Below the pieces are notes generated by a model. It was given only the letters and a program-made list of their open reading frames with translations, searched no databases and was not told the DNA's origin. A stretch of 64,000 bases of DNA, from contig CM076144.1 in NCBI GenBank assembly GCA_038025085.1, forward strand, positions 47,904,001 to 47,968,000, written 5' to 3'. Positions within the stretch are counted from its first letter, which is position 1; every line of letters starts with the position of its first letter. The position numbers and the translations under genes were made by a program. This document shows positions 11,287-22,297 of the stretch, piece after piece. This DNA is from Tetragonia tetragonoides (taxonomy: Eukaryota; Streptophyta; Magnoliopsida; Caryophyllales; Aizoaceae).

Positions 11287-12122
11287 GGGGGGTTTGATTG
11301 GGGGTAATGATTAGAGCTGGTAAATAGGTCGTGTCGTGTCATGTTCGTGTTCGTGTCAAAGATAATCGTGTCAAAAATCTCCCAACACTAACCTGACCCA
11401 TTTATTAATCGTGTCCGAAACCTTCAACACTAACCCAACCCGCTTAATAATCGTGTTATTCGTGTGGACCCGCTTAACTTTTTTAATCTAGTTTCTTTTC
11501 AGAAAATAAAAAATATAGCATAAAAGACTAATAAAAAAATAGAAAAGAAATTTTGAATCATCACTTTTAAGCATTCGTTGGTGTATTACTCAATTAAACT
11601 AATGAATATCATAGATTTAAACTTTATTTTTTGATATTACAATTAGTTTAGTGGCTTATTTCTCGACATGTTTGAATAATCGTGTCAGAACGTGTCAATT
11701 TCGTGTTGAAAATCTCAACACAAACCCAACCCATTTAACTAAACGGGTTACTCGTGTCGACCCGCTTAAGTTAATCGTGTTGAAAATCTCAACATTAACC
11801 CATTTATTTCGTGTCCGGATCGTGTCGTGTTATCGTGTCGTGTCAGCTTTTGCCGACTCTAGTAATGATTAAGGGGGTAATGGAATGAATTTATAGGCTA
11901 AAATGGGAGGTTTTTGAGGTAGCAAGGGTTAGATTTTATGAGGAGGGTAATGATTACCCCCATTTGGGAGACAATTAAAACCCACCTCCCCCTAGGGTAA
12001 TGGTTTTCCTTCATTTTCTCCATTACCCCTTAATCATTACCCTCATCACCACTCCACCTTACTATTTTAACCTATAAATTCATTCCATTACCCCCCTAAT
12101 CATTACCCTAACCAAACGCCCC
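11287..12122. mobile_element. Harbinger/Tourist-like foldback MITE with a nested hAT MITE
   Basis: The ends GGGGGGTTTGATTGGGGGTAA and ...CATTACCCTAACCAAACGCC..CC are inverted repeats flanked by TTA (11284-11286 and 12123-12125), the PIF/Harbinger target. Inner arms (AATGGAATGAATTTATAGG and its complement near 12070) make a long foldback. Without the nested insert it is about 280 bp. Confidence 0.75.
11312..11861. mobile_element. hAT-type MITE nested in the Harbinger-like MITE
   Basis: A perfect 8-bp target duplication GTAATGAT lies at 11304-11311 and 11862-11869. Termini are TAGAGCTGG and CCGACTCTA. Inside are many copies of CGTGTCGTGT, CAACACTAACCCA and related words, and no coding frame. 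It interrupts one arm of the surrounding foldback element, so it is the younger of the two. Confidence 0.85.
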
Positions 12123-13337
12123 TTAAAATTTTACTACCACTAGAGTCCTAATGTGAGCATTTAGAATCGTCCTCAAATGACTTCCAACGATGGTAATAAA
12201 ACTAAAGGTACATTCTAAACTCAATAATGATACTTTATATAAATTCAAAACTCAGATTTGATAATTTATATATACTCCATTTAACATTGTGATACTTTAA
12301 ATAATTTTATACTAATTGTTATATATGTTATTGCAGGTTTGAACACTATTCAAATGAAGTGGGTAATAAATTACAAGCACCCAAGGTCTTTCTTCAATCA
12401 CAAAAACTTGTTTGAGACGGTCTTATTGTAATGTTTGGTAAGACGAGTGATACTTTTTAGTATAATAATAAAGGTCATTGCACATAAATAGTGACCCTTA
12501 CATTGCTAAATAGTAACCCCAGTTTTTTGTAAGTTGGTCTCACACAAGACTTGATGGTCTTCAATAAATTATAGTTCATTCTTATTCAAGTTTAGAAAAT
12601 GATCGATCATGCAACATTTTTTAAAGGAAAATAAAGTGAATTTCAATAGTGAATTCGGCCATGTTCTTTTGTATTTGAAACCGGCTTGTTCCAATTTTCT
12701 CCGGTCCCCACTTAAAATTTTAGTTTGTTCAACTTCCCTTCATTTTTTTTTTCCATTTTTCCAATTCAGCAAAAGTTCACAAAATTCCAATCACTAATTT
12801 TCAGTCAAAAAAACGTGCTCGAAATCTCATTTGAAATCGATAATAAAATTGGTATTCCTACTTATTTGTAATAGTTCCTAATTAGGGTGTATATATTACA
12901 GTACAATCAAAGCAAGCTGAGTCTAGAATCTAGATGTCCAATATCTAGCATAGCCTATAGGAATTCTGATCCCCTGATTTATTTTTTAGGCCCATCAAAA
13001 TATATGGTCAACAGAAGCTTTGGAACCCCTAAACTACCACATACTTCAAAAAGCAGGGGGAGGTAGGAAAGAAAGAAATTAAGTCAAGTAAAAAGATGTC
13101 ATTACTAATTCTAATACAATGGCCTAGGGGTAGGTCTGTATGAGCCGGTGCGGGCTTCCGATTATAAGTTTTTTTGCCAAAAACATGTCATTAAACTTTC
13201 ATACAGAAACAATTATTACATGATCAGTAGCTTGGGGACCGTACAACAGTTATTGCCTGAGATAGACTGGCAAGGTCCGTTATTGAAGATCCTTGTAAAA
13301 TTTACCACAAACCAGCAAACTGAGAGAACTTAGTGAA

Positions 13338-15610
13338 TCAGTTGTTCACTTTTTTCTCACCAAAAAACCAACCCCATCGTTGCTCACCAGATTTAGTCCT
13401 CACCAACTTGGCCTTCCAACCATCAACTATCTCATTGTAAATTTTCTGAAGATTATTTCGCAATCAAACAGTAAGACGACACATCGATCAGTACAAAAAA
13501 AGGATTAAGATCCTGTCAAATGTTATTGGTAGACAATAGAGTGAAGGAACAAGCAGTTTAACAAACCTCGCCGAAGTTATTAATGCAACTATCTTTGCCC
13601 TTCTCAAGTCTATCAAGTTCCTTCTGCAGAATTTCGGTCCACTAAAAGAGAAGACAATACAGCAAAAATATAGACTTAGATGAACTTTTTCCAATCACAT
13701 TATAACATCTTGAACGCGTGAATAGATAGAAAGGGTAGACACACAGAACCTGATTAGTCCTATCATCAGCAAGGACCTTGTCAAATCCAGCATTTGCTAG
13801 CATCTGATACAATTTGTAACGGTCAGCATTCGTGCTAATGTCGATACATTGTCATAAGTTAATAAGGACAATCTGCGAATTAATCAAATCTGATTTGCAA
13901 ATTTGCACTAACCTTGCCATAAGCCGGCAAATCGTGAAGATCATATCGAAACTTCTTAATGTATGCAGCAAATCCAGGTGAAGGTAGACCAGAATCTTTG
14001 CAACAGTCGGTGATTACAATTTTGCCTCCAGGCTTCAACCACTTGTAGAAGGATCTAAATAATGCAGGTTTATCCTGTAACGAAAACAGTAAAAAGATTT
14101 TGGTTCCTTAACTCGCATTCCTTAAAGGTCACACAACCTTTCACTCTGTCAAATTATTGTCAATGGAGGGGATAAAGTATGACAGTTTTGGACACTGGAA
14201 ACCAAAGATGTGCTCGATTAATACGAGGGGAAACCATTGAAAAGTAAATCTGTGGAAATAACAGAAATTTTCAAAGCTTTTCCTTAATTCAGGATTATCA
14301 GGAACAGGAATAACGGAGAGACTGTAATAATGTCGCGACCATGATTCATTATGCAGCAAGTTTTAAAAAGTAGCAAATCAAACAACTGCAACCATGAATA
14401 TCTATAAATCTTCTCTACAAAGTAGTCACTTAAGTAGCAACAATAAGCTTTCCTAAAATAAGCACTGAGGTAAGATAAAAGCAACAACTTTATCAGAACA
14501 GATTATTACGTGAATATGCAGAATGGCGCCACGGCTGAAGATCACATCAAAAGTATTGTCAGGGTATATTTTCTTGGTGCAATCTGCCACTTCGAACTGA
14601 ACAGGGCTTTCGAGTGCAGCAGCACGTTCAATGGCAACAGATATCATATTTACGGAGAGATCAATTCCAATTACCTCAACCCCAAAGTTCTCAGCCATGT
14701 AAAAAGCAGCTCCACCTATGCCACAACACACATCAAGAACTTTCTGGCTGGGCTTTAGGTCGAGCTTCGACACCAACTCTCTTGTTGTTTCTGCTTAGAT
14801 ATAAAGTCAGATGTTATTTAAGAGTCCATAAGAAGAGAATTGAAGTCCTAATGCACACATAACGCAATTCAGATGTTTTAATTATCTATCAATTGCTAAA
14901 TGATGATTGGTAGGACTCTGAAGTGACTTTGCACTTGTTAATCAAAGGTTCCTCTGGTCACTATCTCAGTGCTATGCTAATATGTACAATAAATACTCTT
15001 AATAGATATCAATCAAAAACAAAAGCAGAAATAGTATGCACAAAGCCTACCGATTCCTCCCGGGCTTAGAACAGCTGAGCCAAAGACACGCTCATAGAGC
15101 AAAATGAGTTTAGGTGTATACTAAACATCATCAAGTAAGTTTAGTTGCCCCTTGTCATCCTTCAGATCATCAGAAGCTGATGAAGAAAGTACCTATATGC
15201 GCGAAGCCGCAAACCAATTAGGAGTCACAAGATCGATATCGGAGTATCAACATTAATGTCGCTGCTAATATCATGCATTATGAATTTCACACTCCATAAT
15301 TGGGATTTGAAGTTTTTTTTAAAATAAGTTTCTGTCAAAATTTGAAATATATATGTGATATTTGAGAGGCATATGCGTGCATTACCTGCTGGGACACCAT
15401 TTGTTCATCAAGATGGGAGGGTTCTTGGTCAAGCACCATAGCTCCCTCAACAGTCATGGACAAATCTAGCATCAAATAAGCAAATTGAGAAAAACGAACA
15501 AATCCAATAAGCCACTATAATTCATGTTTAATATGGCCTATATTAGACAGTTAATTAGATCAAACATTAATAATCAATAATAAATTAATTCACAAACCTT
15601 GAGCAGCCAT
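13338..15610 (-). pseudogene. Phosphoethanolamine N-methyltransferase-like gene, copy B (C-terminal domain only, one stop)
   Basis: Eight exons with GT-AG borders and matching phases (minus): 15610-15598, 15465-15386, 15192-15051, 14790-14510, 14074-13913, 13803-13750, 13641-13567, 13445-13338; 915 nt, about 304 residues against roughly 490 in two-domain plant PEAMT. It starts MAAQ, then a short piece like the usual N-terminus (DLSMTVEGAMVLDQEPSHLD), then the inter-domain linker and second methyltransferase domain: [89 protein letters not shown], ending [11 protein letters not shown]. The first domain is missing. Full domain 2 would act on phospho-mono/dimethylethanolamine in choline synthesis. 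A TAG at 15121-15123 (codon 55, exon 3) stops translation before the SAM site, and skipping that 142-nt exon would break frame, so it is a probable pseudogene. All other exons are open. Confidence 0.88.
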
Positions 15611-15871
15611 TTACAAGAGAGTTATTTTAGATTGAGAGATTGCTTTTGCTATTAGTCCCAAGCTTAAAATGGGGGAGAAACACGACTTGCAATTTTTAAT
15701 TGGCACTACTAATGATGAACTGATCAAAAAAGTAATATTAGCCCCTAATAATGATAAGGAATATGGTTGGCGCCAATTTAAAAAACTGAGTGGTTAGTCG
15801 TCCTGATCTCAACTCTCTCTCTTCTAATAAAAATGAGTGTTGATTAAGGAATATGCTTTTGCACGAATTAA

Positions 15872-16077
15872 TTTTTTTTTTTTTTTTTGGTTCACGACCA
15901 GGGTATTATCCACCGTCGACTACAGTGACTATTTCTCCGCGCTGGCTTGTAGGCACCTCAAAGGGTGGGACAGCTGGCCAAGAAATTTAAAGCTGCTCCA
16001 TTCCCAAGACGAGATTTGAACCCTCGACCTTGGTTAAGGATGGATGAGTCCCCTACCACTCAACCACACCTCCTTAG
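15872..16077 (-). mobile_element. tRNA-derived SINE
   Basis: On the minus strand it starts GGAGGTGTGGTTGAGTGGTA (A box) with GGTTCAAATCTCG (B box), then an unrelated body, and ends in an A-run (T-run at 15872-15888 on the plus strand). An imperfect 17-bp target duplication, TTTTGCACGAATTAATT at 15857-15873 and TTTGGCACCAATTAATT at 16078-16094, brackets it. Copy A keeps the empty site near 10495. Confidence 0.9.
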
Positions 16078-16249
16078 TTTGGCACCAATTAATTATGGGC
16101 ATGAGAATTGGACATGTGACATAAAAGTTATCAGATGCAGAGCTAACTACTAACTACAAACTCAATATATAATTAACACTTGTTATTTTCACTACAGTAG
16201 TACTTCTTGATTCTAACTGTGATTCCTACTTATTTTGTTACTCCCTTTT

Positions 16250-17654
16250 CTGCAATTTCTTCCCATTTGCTATAAGTAAGTCTATATATGGTGGTCGTTC
16301 TCTTTTAAATTATCCAAGAGTCTTCAACAAGGGCTTATTATGAGACGGCTTCATACAATTACAGTAATACAGTTACAGTTATGACATAGCGAATTCGTTT
16401 TCTCTGATAATACTTAAAAAGTAGGAATAATAATGAAAGAAGAACCAATCTCTTCCTTATACAATATGCAAAGGAGAAAGTGTGATTCTTTGCGTTGCAA
16501 ACAAATAAAGAAGCATTGCATTCGCTCTGATCTGGTCACCTTCAGTCCTATTCTTTATCTTTTCTATTGATTTTCCATTGGACAAGAGTTTTACCTTTTT
16601 TGGTTGCAAAATCTGCTTATATATATTACCCCCTACAATTTTATATAGCCCGGAATCAGAAAGTTAAAGACCCAAAAATTGATCTCTGCACTGCACCCAG
16701 AGGCAGATTATTCAGGTAATTCTGTTTATTCACTTTTAAATTGCATCTTAGTTTAGCATTTCTTTTAGTAAGGCATGCATTTAGTGCAACAAAAAAAAAA
16801 ACTAGGAGTACTATAGATGAATAAGATGATATAAAGGGGAAGGAGACAGAAATTCAGCTGCTTTTCTTGGAGGATTAATTTTGAGATTGTGTAATTGCAA
16901 TAATGTAGTGAAAACTCAGCAGTTTATGCCCTATTGTGTGTAGTTAATACATGATTTATATGTACGTTTCCTTAAAAAATTCTTTAATTTGTATTCTATT
17001 GCCCATTCCATGCCATTTAGAGTTTTTTTTTACCTGCTACTAAAGCAATGTAATGCAATCATCTTATATAGTAAATGTGAGGTGTATAAGAAATGAGGGG
17101 ACAAGAGCGAGAGATGATTGAGTTTGATTACACTATTCAAAGTAATCATCTTCACATGGGTTAAATTTAGCAATCATGATTACTGATTAGAGAAATTCAC
17201 TAACCGGTCTAGACCATAATTTCTGAACGGATCGGCCCGAACTCTTTCGGTCCGACTTATGGACCGGCCAAACCGATTTCTGACCCGGTCTGATCTATGG
17301 TCCGGCCCATCCTGGACCGGTTAGACAAAATGATGAGAGAAGCTAGATAAAAGAGCCCTGGCTTATAACTTCAAGGTCCGATCTCACACCGATCATGTCC
17401 GGTCGTGGTTCGGACAGATGAACAACCCTATTTTGATTACATTGGATGATGCAATCAACCCCTTTTTTCCATCTCGATTCTCCCCTTCTTCATTTTTCCC
17501 CTTATATCTACTATATAATATGATTGCATTGCATTACTAGTAACTAATTAAACAAGCGGATTCGAACTCATGAGGACATTTGGGTATCATGTATGTCCCC
17601 TTAGGACGTCGTACGTGGAAGAAGCAATCACACACACTGACTGGGAGAAATCAA
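16250..17654 (+). promoter_or_regulatory. Upstream region of the DUF4220 gene with possible 5' UTR intron
   Basis: TATA-like TTATATATATTACC lies near 16617, followed by a transcript-like stretch that ends ATTCAG then GTAATTCTG near 16714, a plausible donor of a 5' UTR intron. 17190-17440 holds a GC-richer insert with many ACCGG/CCGGTC words ending GAACAACCCTA, like the hAT-type MITEs elsewhere here; I found no target duplication for it. No other gene seen. Confidence 0.35.
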
Positions 17655-19796
17655 ATGGCACCTGCTCTTGTGACAAAGGTAGAGGATGCATGGGAAAATT
17701 GGAATATCCGTTTGTGTATCCTATCTAGCCTCTTTATTCAGGTTCTCTTAACTTTCCTTGCACCTTGGAGGAAAAGCCAGCGAAAATTAGGCTTCTTCAT
17801 TTGGCTGCTCTACTTGTCAGCTGACGCAGTTGCAATATATGCCATTGGGTTGATCACCAACAACAACAACAACAACAACTCAGTAAATAACTCCGCTAAC
17901 GAGACCGCAGATCTGCTCATCTTTTGGGCTCCATTCATCCTAGTACACCTTGGAGGCCCCGATACCATTACTGCTCTCGCTCTTGAAGATAATGAACTCT
18001 GGCTTCGGCACTTCCTCCAGCTTCTCACCCAAGGATTTGGCACTGCATACCTTTTCTACCAATCATTTCATGGACACAAGAACAAGCTTTGGCTTCCTTT
18101 TCTTATCATGTTTGTTGATGGATGTATCAAGTATCTTGAGCGTATATCTTCTCTCTATCAGGCTAGCATGGATAGCTTTCGTGATTCCCTTCAGATGGAT
18201 AGAGGTCGTGACATAATGGTAAAAACTGCAGACTTTATGTTTGCTTTTGTGAAGACATCAACAATTTTTGGCAGCAATAATGTCGATGGTGGGAGTGACA
18301 AAAACGAGATAGACTTGGTCATGATAGCACATTATTTGTATATGACGTTCAGATATCTCATAGCAGGTAGCGTCATGCCGCTGCTAGAGCGTTCACCAAG
18401 CCGTGTGATGTTCGTTGGCGGAAACATGACAGCCTCAGATGCATTCAAGGTCATCGAAATCGAGCTCAACTTCATCTACGATATCTTCTACACCAAAGTG
18501 AATATGTTGCGGAAGGAGCATGGATTCAGTCGTATCTTCTCCATTACTGCTGTCGTTGCGTGTCTCTTGATCTTTTTCTTCAAGGACAAGCAAAATTACC
18601 ACAAGGTAGATGTCTACATAACTTATGTGCTGCTAGTGGGTGCCCTTTTCATGGATGTGATAGGCTCTATTGTGCTGCTATTTTCTACATGGGCTGTTGT
18701 TGCATTCAAAGATTCTAAGTGTGCGTCCAATGAGTTCGTCATCAACATACAACGATGGTGGTTGAGGCACCGGCCTCGCAGGTGGTCAGGGAAGATATCA
18801 CAGTATAACTTGTTGTACCATTGCCTTAATGATCGTCCTAGACTTTTCAAGTTCGTTTTGGTAAAGCAGCTGAAGGATGTCTTCACCAACATGCTATACA
18901 CTGGCGAAAAGGATTTTGAAGATGAATTATGGCATCGCATATTTGATGTGGTAATAAAGAAAGCCAAAGAATCTCAGATCAAGGAGCAATTAGCCAAGGC
19001 GGCCTTGAATGCAAGAGGAGATCTTGTTTTCATGGGCGATGGATATGCTTATTCCGCCAAAACCTTAGCGCCATGGACTAGCAAGGTTGACTACGATGAG
19101 AGCCTATTCATTTGGCACATCGCAACAGACATTTGCATATCGAATCCGACCACTCCTCAACTGAGTGAAAACAGTTATAAGTTCCGCAAGTATAGCGAGA
19201 TGCTCTCAGACTATATGATGTATCTGTTAATGAGGCAGCCTGCTATGATTTCTGCAGTGACAGGAATTGCACAGGTTCGATTTCAAGACACTTATATACA
19301 CGTGAGGAAAAATATCGATATGTTCGAAGAATATGCACATGAAAATATATTTGGGAAAGTGCAGCGCTTTTTTCTATGGCTACTTGGTGCAGTTAAGAAC
19401 CTCCTCATCTGCATGATCAACTGTTGTCGTAGTAAGAAACCTGAGACAGACACAGACTGGAAGCATTCAGATGCTAAGTTTCAGAAAATTTATGGGATAT
19501 TGTCTCGAGAGTATTTTTTATCCGTTTACAGAGAGAATGGTGACATGTCAGCGATACCCGAGGCATGCAAGTTGGTTAAGGAACTGGAGAGACTTGAGGA
19601 CAAACAATGGGAGGTGATCTTCAAGGTATGGGTGGAGTTATTGTGCTATGGTGCTAGCCGGAGTAACTCAACCAGCCATGTCCAGCAGGTACGCCAAGGT
19701 GGGGAACTCATTACATTTGACTGGCTGTTGATGGCTCATGTTTGTTTCGGAGAGGAGGTAGCTGACGGCGATGGTAGATCCCAGGCCAGCTCATAG
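17655..19796 (+). CDS. DUF4220/DUF594 membrane protein
   Basis: One open exon. The ATG at 17655 (MAPALVTKVEDAWENWNIR) fits the family start and gives 713 residues; the frame stays open upstream to an ATG at 17580, a less likely start. Typical features: N-terminal hydrophobic segments (LCILSSLFIQVLLTFLAPW, FFIWLLYLSADAVAIYAIG), the conserved FWAPFILVHLGGPDTITALA, a central membrane pair around RIFSITAVVACLLIFFF and VDVYITYVLLVGALFMDVIG, and a C-terminal DUF594 block ending RQGGELITFDWLLMAHV. The family is large, tandemly expanded in plants and of unknown molecular function. A run of asparagines (CAACAACAA repeat near 17862) lengthens the first loop. No frameshift or stop: looks functional. Confidence 0.92.
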   Translation: MAPALVTKVEDAWENWNIRLCILSSLFIQVLLTFLAPWRKSQRKLGFFIWLLYLSADAVAIYAIGLITNNNNNNNSVNNSANETADLLIFWAPFILVHLGGPDTITALALEDNELWLRHFLQLLTQGFGTAYLFYQSFHGHKNKLWLPFLIMFVDGCIKYLERISSLYQASMDSFRDSLQMDRGRDIMVKTADFMFAFVKTSTIFGSNNVDGGSDKNEIDLVMIAHYLYMTFRYLIAGSVMPLLERSPSRVMFVGGNMTASDAFKVIEIELNFIYDIFYTKVNMLRKEHGFSRIFSITAVVACLLIFFFKDKQNYHKVDVYITYVLLVGALFMDVIGSIVLLFSTWAVVAFKDSKCASNEFVINIQRWWLRHRPRRWSGKISQYNLLYHCLNDRPRLFKFVLVKQLKDVFTNMLYTGEKDFEDELWHRIFDVVIKKAKESQIKEQLAKAALNARGDLVFMGDGYAYSAKTLAPWTSKVDYDESLFIWHIATDICISNPTTPQLSENSYKFRKYSEMLSDYMMYLLMRQPAMISAVTGIAQVRFQDTYIHVRKNIDMFEEYAHENIFGKVQRFFLWLLGAVKNLLICMINCCRSKKPETDTDWKHSDAKFQKIYGILSREYFLSVYRENGDMSAIPEACKLVKELERLEDKQWEVIFKVWVELLCYGASRSNSTSHVQQVRQGGELITFDWLLMAHVCFGEEVADGDGRSQASS

Positions 19797-19950
19797 CCCG
19801 CCTCAGAGGATTTTATTTCTTTGAAAGTCATCAAATCACGCACCGCATTTAATAGGTAGTAGAAATTTACCTTCGAATAAGGCCTATATATAGGTAGTGT
19901 AAGTATTCTCTAAGGTTCCAACTTTGTATCATAAAATTATCAAACACTTA

Positions 19951-20302
19951 GAGCGTGTTTGGGAGTTGGAGAATAGAGGGGAAGGGAGGGAAAGGAGGGG
20001 GAAATAAAAAGTTTTCCTTGTTTGTCAGTTTTTTTAAGAAGAGGAAGGGAGGGGAATGAAGGGGAACCGTTCCCCTCCATTAACTCAATTTTTGTTCCCC
20101 TCCAAATTGGGGGAGATGAAGGGGAAGGAGAATTTTTAAGTGACAGTAGTCGGTTCCTCTTCATTCCCCTCCATTCTCTTTACTTAAACTCCCAAACAAG
20201 GTGAAATATTTCACCTTCATTCTCCTCCCTTCCCTTCCCCTCCCCTCCCCCCCCCCTCATTTCCTTCTCTTCCCTTCCCACCCAAAACTCCCAAACAAGC
20301 TG
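19951..20302. mobile_element. Foldback MITE, Harbinger-like
   Basis: Ends GAGCGTGTTTGGGAGTT and AACTCCCAAACAAGCTG are inverted repeats flanked by TTA at 19948-19950 and 20303-20305. The interior is purine-rich then pyrimidine-rich (GGGGAAGGGAGGG versus CCCTTCCC), giving short frames on both strands that are not genes. It sits just 3' of the DUF4220 gene and may contribute to its 3' transcript end. Confidence 0.75.
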
Positions 20303-20454
20303 TTAAAGTGTTCTTAGCTAGGTTGAGAGAACTTTCTAACTATTCTTGGTGGTGTATCAGTATCCGAGGAACCTTTGGTGGTGTATCTGTATCCAAAATT
20401 TGCTCTAGATATTCCTAGTGTTGTATCTATGTCTAGAGTGTGGAGTGTGTATCG

Positions 20455-20935
20455 TTGAAATGTGGATCCAATTCCAATTCCAATTCCTAAGATTTAGAAT
20501 TCGGTGCAACCAATTTCAATTCCAATTCCTAAGAATAAGGAACAAGTGGATCCAATTCCGATCCAAATCCTAATAGTGCAATACCCATCCAGTTGTTCTC
20601 CCTCCTACCCACCAGTTCTTGGGTATCCAAGACCATATTAAATCCCAAATTTTATGATTTTTTATATCAAAAAGTTTAATATTTTAATTTAAAAAAAAAA
20701 ACATCAAAGTATAAATTTACACAAAAAAGTATTAGTTTCCAAAAATACAACAAACTTAAAATTACACTGCGTACCCAATTCCGATTATTCCCAAAAGTCA
20801 GGATATGGAATTGGAATTGGAATTGAAATTGATTGGTACCGCTTTCTATTTTTGAGAACCGGAATTAGAATTGGTTTTACCAGTTCCAGTTCCAAAACCA
20901 CCAATTTCGATACTGGGTACCCAGATTTTCTGATC
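20455..20935. repeat. Foldback repeat with AATTCC/GGAATT words
   Basis: The left arm is rich in CCAATTCCAATTCC and the right arm in GGAATTGGAATTGG, so the segment can fold back. It ends GATCACCCCTATTTA, resembling the hAT-type MITE ends in this window. No coding frame. The exact left border and target duplication were not found. Confidence 0.5.
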
Positions 20936-21038
20936 ACCCCTATTTAGGGATTGTTTACGAAAAAGAAAAAAAACAATGTAACTTATTCAAAATGCGTGGA
21001 GGAATTCACTAAACACGTCATGTTCACAATGCTATCAT

Positions 21039-21270
21039 AGTAGACATGGAACGTGAAATTCAGAGACTGCAAGAACGTCTTGCACAATACGAAGCATCTG
21101 CCGGTTCATCACACAAATCAGACAAAAAGCAATCAGATCAAAATGGTGATGACCATGATGAAGGAAATCGTTTTCATCAATCCGGGGATAGACATCAAAA
21201 TCTGCTTCTCGGCACCTTCGTCGTCCCCAATTTCATGAAAGAGAATTGGGAATAAAAGTTGAAATTAGTG
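21039..21270 (+). pseudogene. Possible Ty3/gypsy gag N-terminal relic
   Basis: A short frame MEREIQRLQERLAQYEAS followed by a charged, serine-rich stretch resembles the N-terminus of Ty3/gypsy gag. After a frame change it reads RRPQFHERELGIKVEI, reminiscent of the gag linker before the capsid domain. It then stops being recognisable; about 20 bp downstream a Stowaway-like end (GAAACGGATGGAGTA) appears. Too short to be sure. Confidence 0.3.
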
Positions 21271-22297
21271 CAAAAACAACAATATATACATTTATTTGAA
21301 ACGGATGGAGTACTCTGTAAAATTACAAAGTAAAAGTAGTACTCTAATTACTAGTGTCGGATGGAAGGAATATGGAGTACATCTTCATGACATTGATAGA
21401 TACTTCAACTTTGTAACATCATTAAGACCCGCAGTTCACCCGAAGAGGCTCTCCTCAAACATCAATTTTGTCAAAAAGAAAAAAATTTACTCCTAGCTGC
21501 CTTCTACTTCCAGGCACGTTGATGGAAAGTAGGAGATAAATAGTACAGTCTACAGTATAGTATCATACAGGCATACAGCCACGTTTGGATGAAAGTTGGT
21601 TATAAATATTGACCCAAAAACATTGAGCACGCAATCATTAACAACTTCACAAGCGATCATATAATTATGAACTGTCCAAACCCTTGCTTCATTTTTTAGG
21701 TGAACAAGGATATGCAGCAAGACAATCCAATCCATTAGAAGATCATATATTTGAAAGTAGGAAATCATCATCTACATAAAGAGTTCTGGTCACGGGAGTG
21801 ACTCAATACATCAAATTTAATCAGAACAGAATTGAGGGGAGACTATGAGAGCATCAATCCATCGCTTTTGTAAGATAATTTCAAGGGAATAACAAAGAAT
21901 TGTGAATCATATCGAAAGGATCATAACACATGCACATACAGTTGGCCACCCGTAATGCTACCAACCCTCGCTTACAGCACAAAGAAAGAAAGAAACAAAA
22001 ATAATAATAATAATAAAAAAAAAAAATCAATACAAAATGACTAACTAAATACAGGCCATACAGCTGATCATCTTCACGAGGCCCTGGTTTATATGCCAAG
22101 TACCAGTGGGCCGCCCTAAGTACTTGCGCATGAAATGGATAGCAAAATATAACCCCACGCCCTTTTCCCTGCCTCCGACAACCATGAAACATACAAGACA
22201 ACGAGAAGAACGAGGAAGAGAGATAATGGAAAAGGATTACACCTATCGACGACATAATATTTGAGCTTACTCCAATATGAAATTCGATACCTCCTCG

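Larger units (their letters stand above)
12640..16250. repeat. Segmental duplication, copy B
   Basis: Collinear with 4150-10925: downstream flank, eight exons, upstream flank GGGGGAGAAACACGACTT, GGCGCCAATTTAAAAAA and GGCACCAATTAATTATGGGC are all present in order. It lacks the copia, Stowaway and SINE insertions of copy A, but has its own SINE at 15872-16077. Confidence 0.8.

Noticed and set aside
15980..16077. Genuine tRNA gene (also at 50490-50545)
   Set aside because: A and B boxes are present, but no cloverleaf or acceptor pairing is seen, and each is fused to a body with an A-rich tail and target duplication: SINEs.
19940..20204. Two opposing 60-74-codon frames rich in Pro/Ser/Gly
   Set aside because: They lie wholly in the purine/pyrimidine arms of the foldback MITE at 19951-20302.
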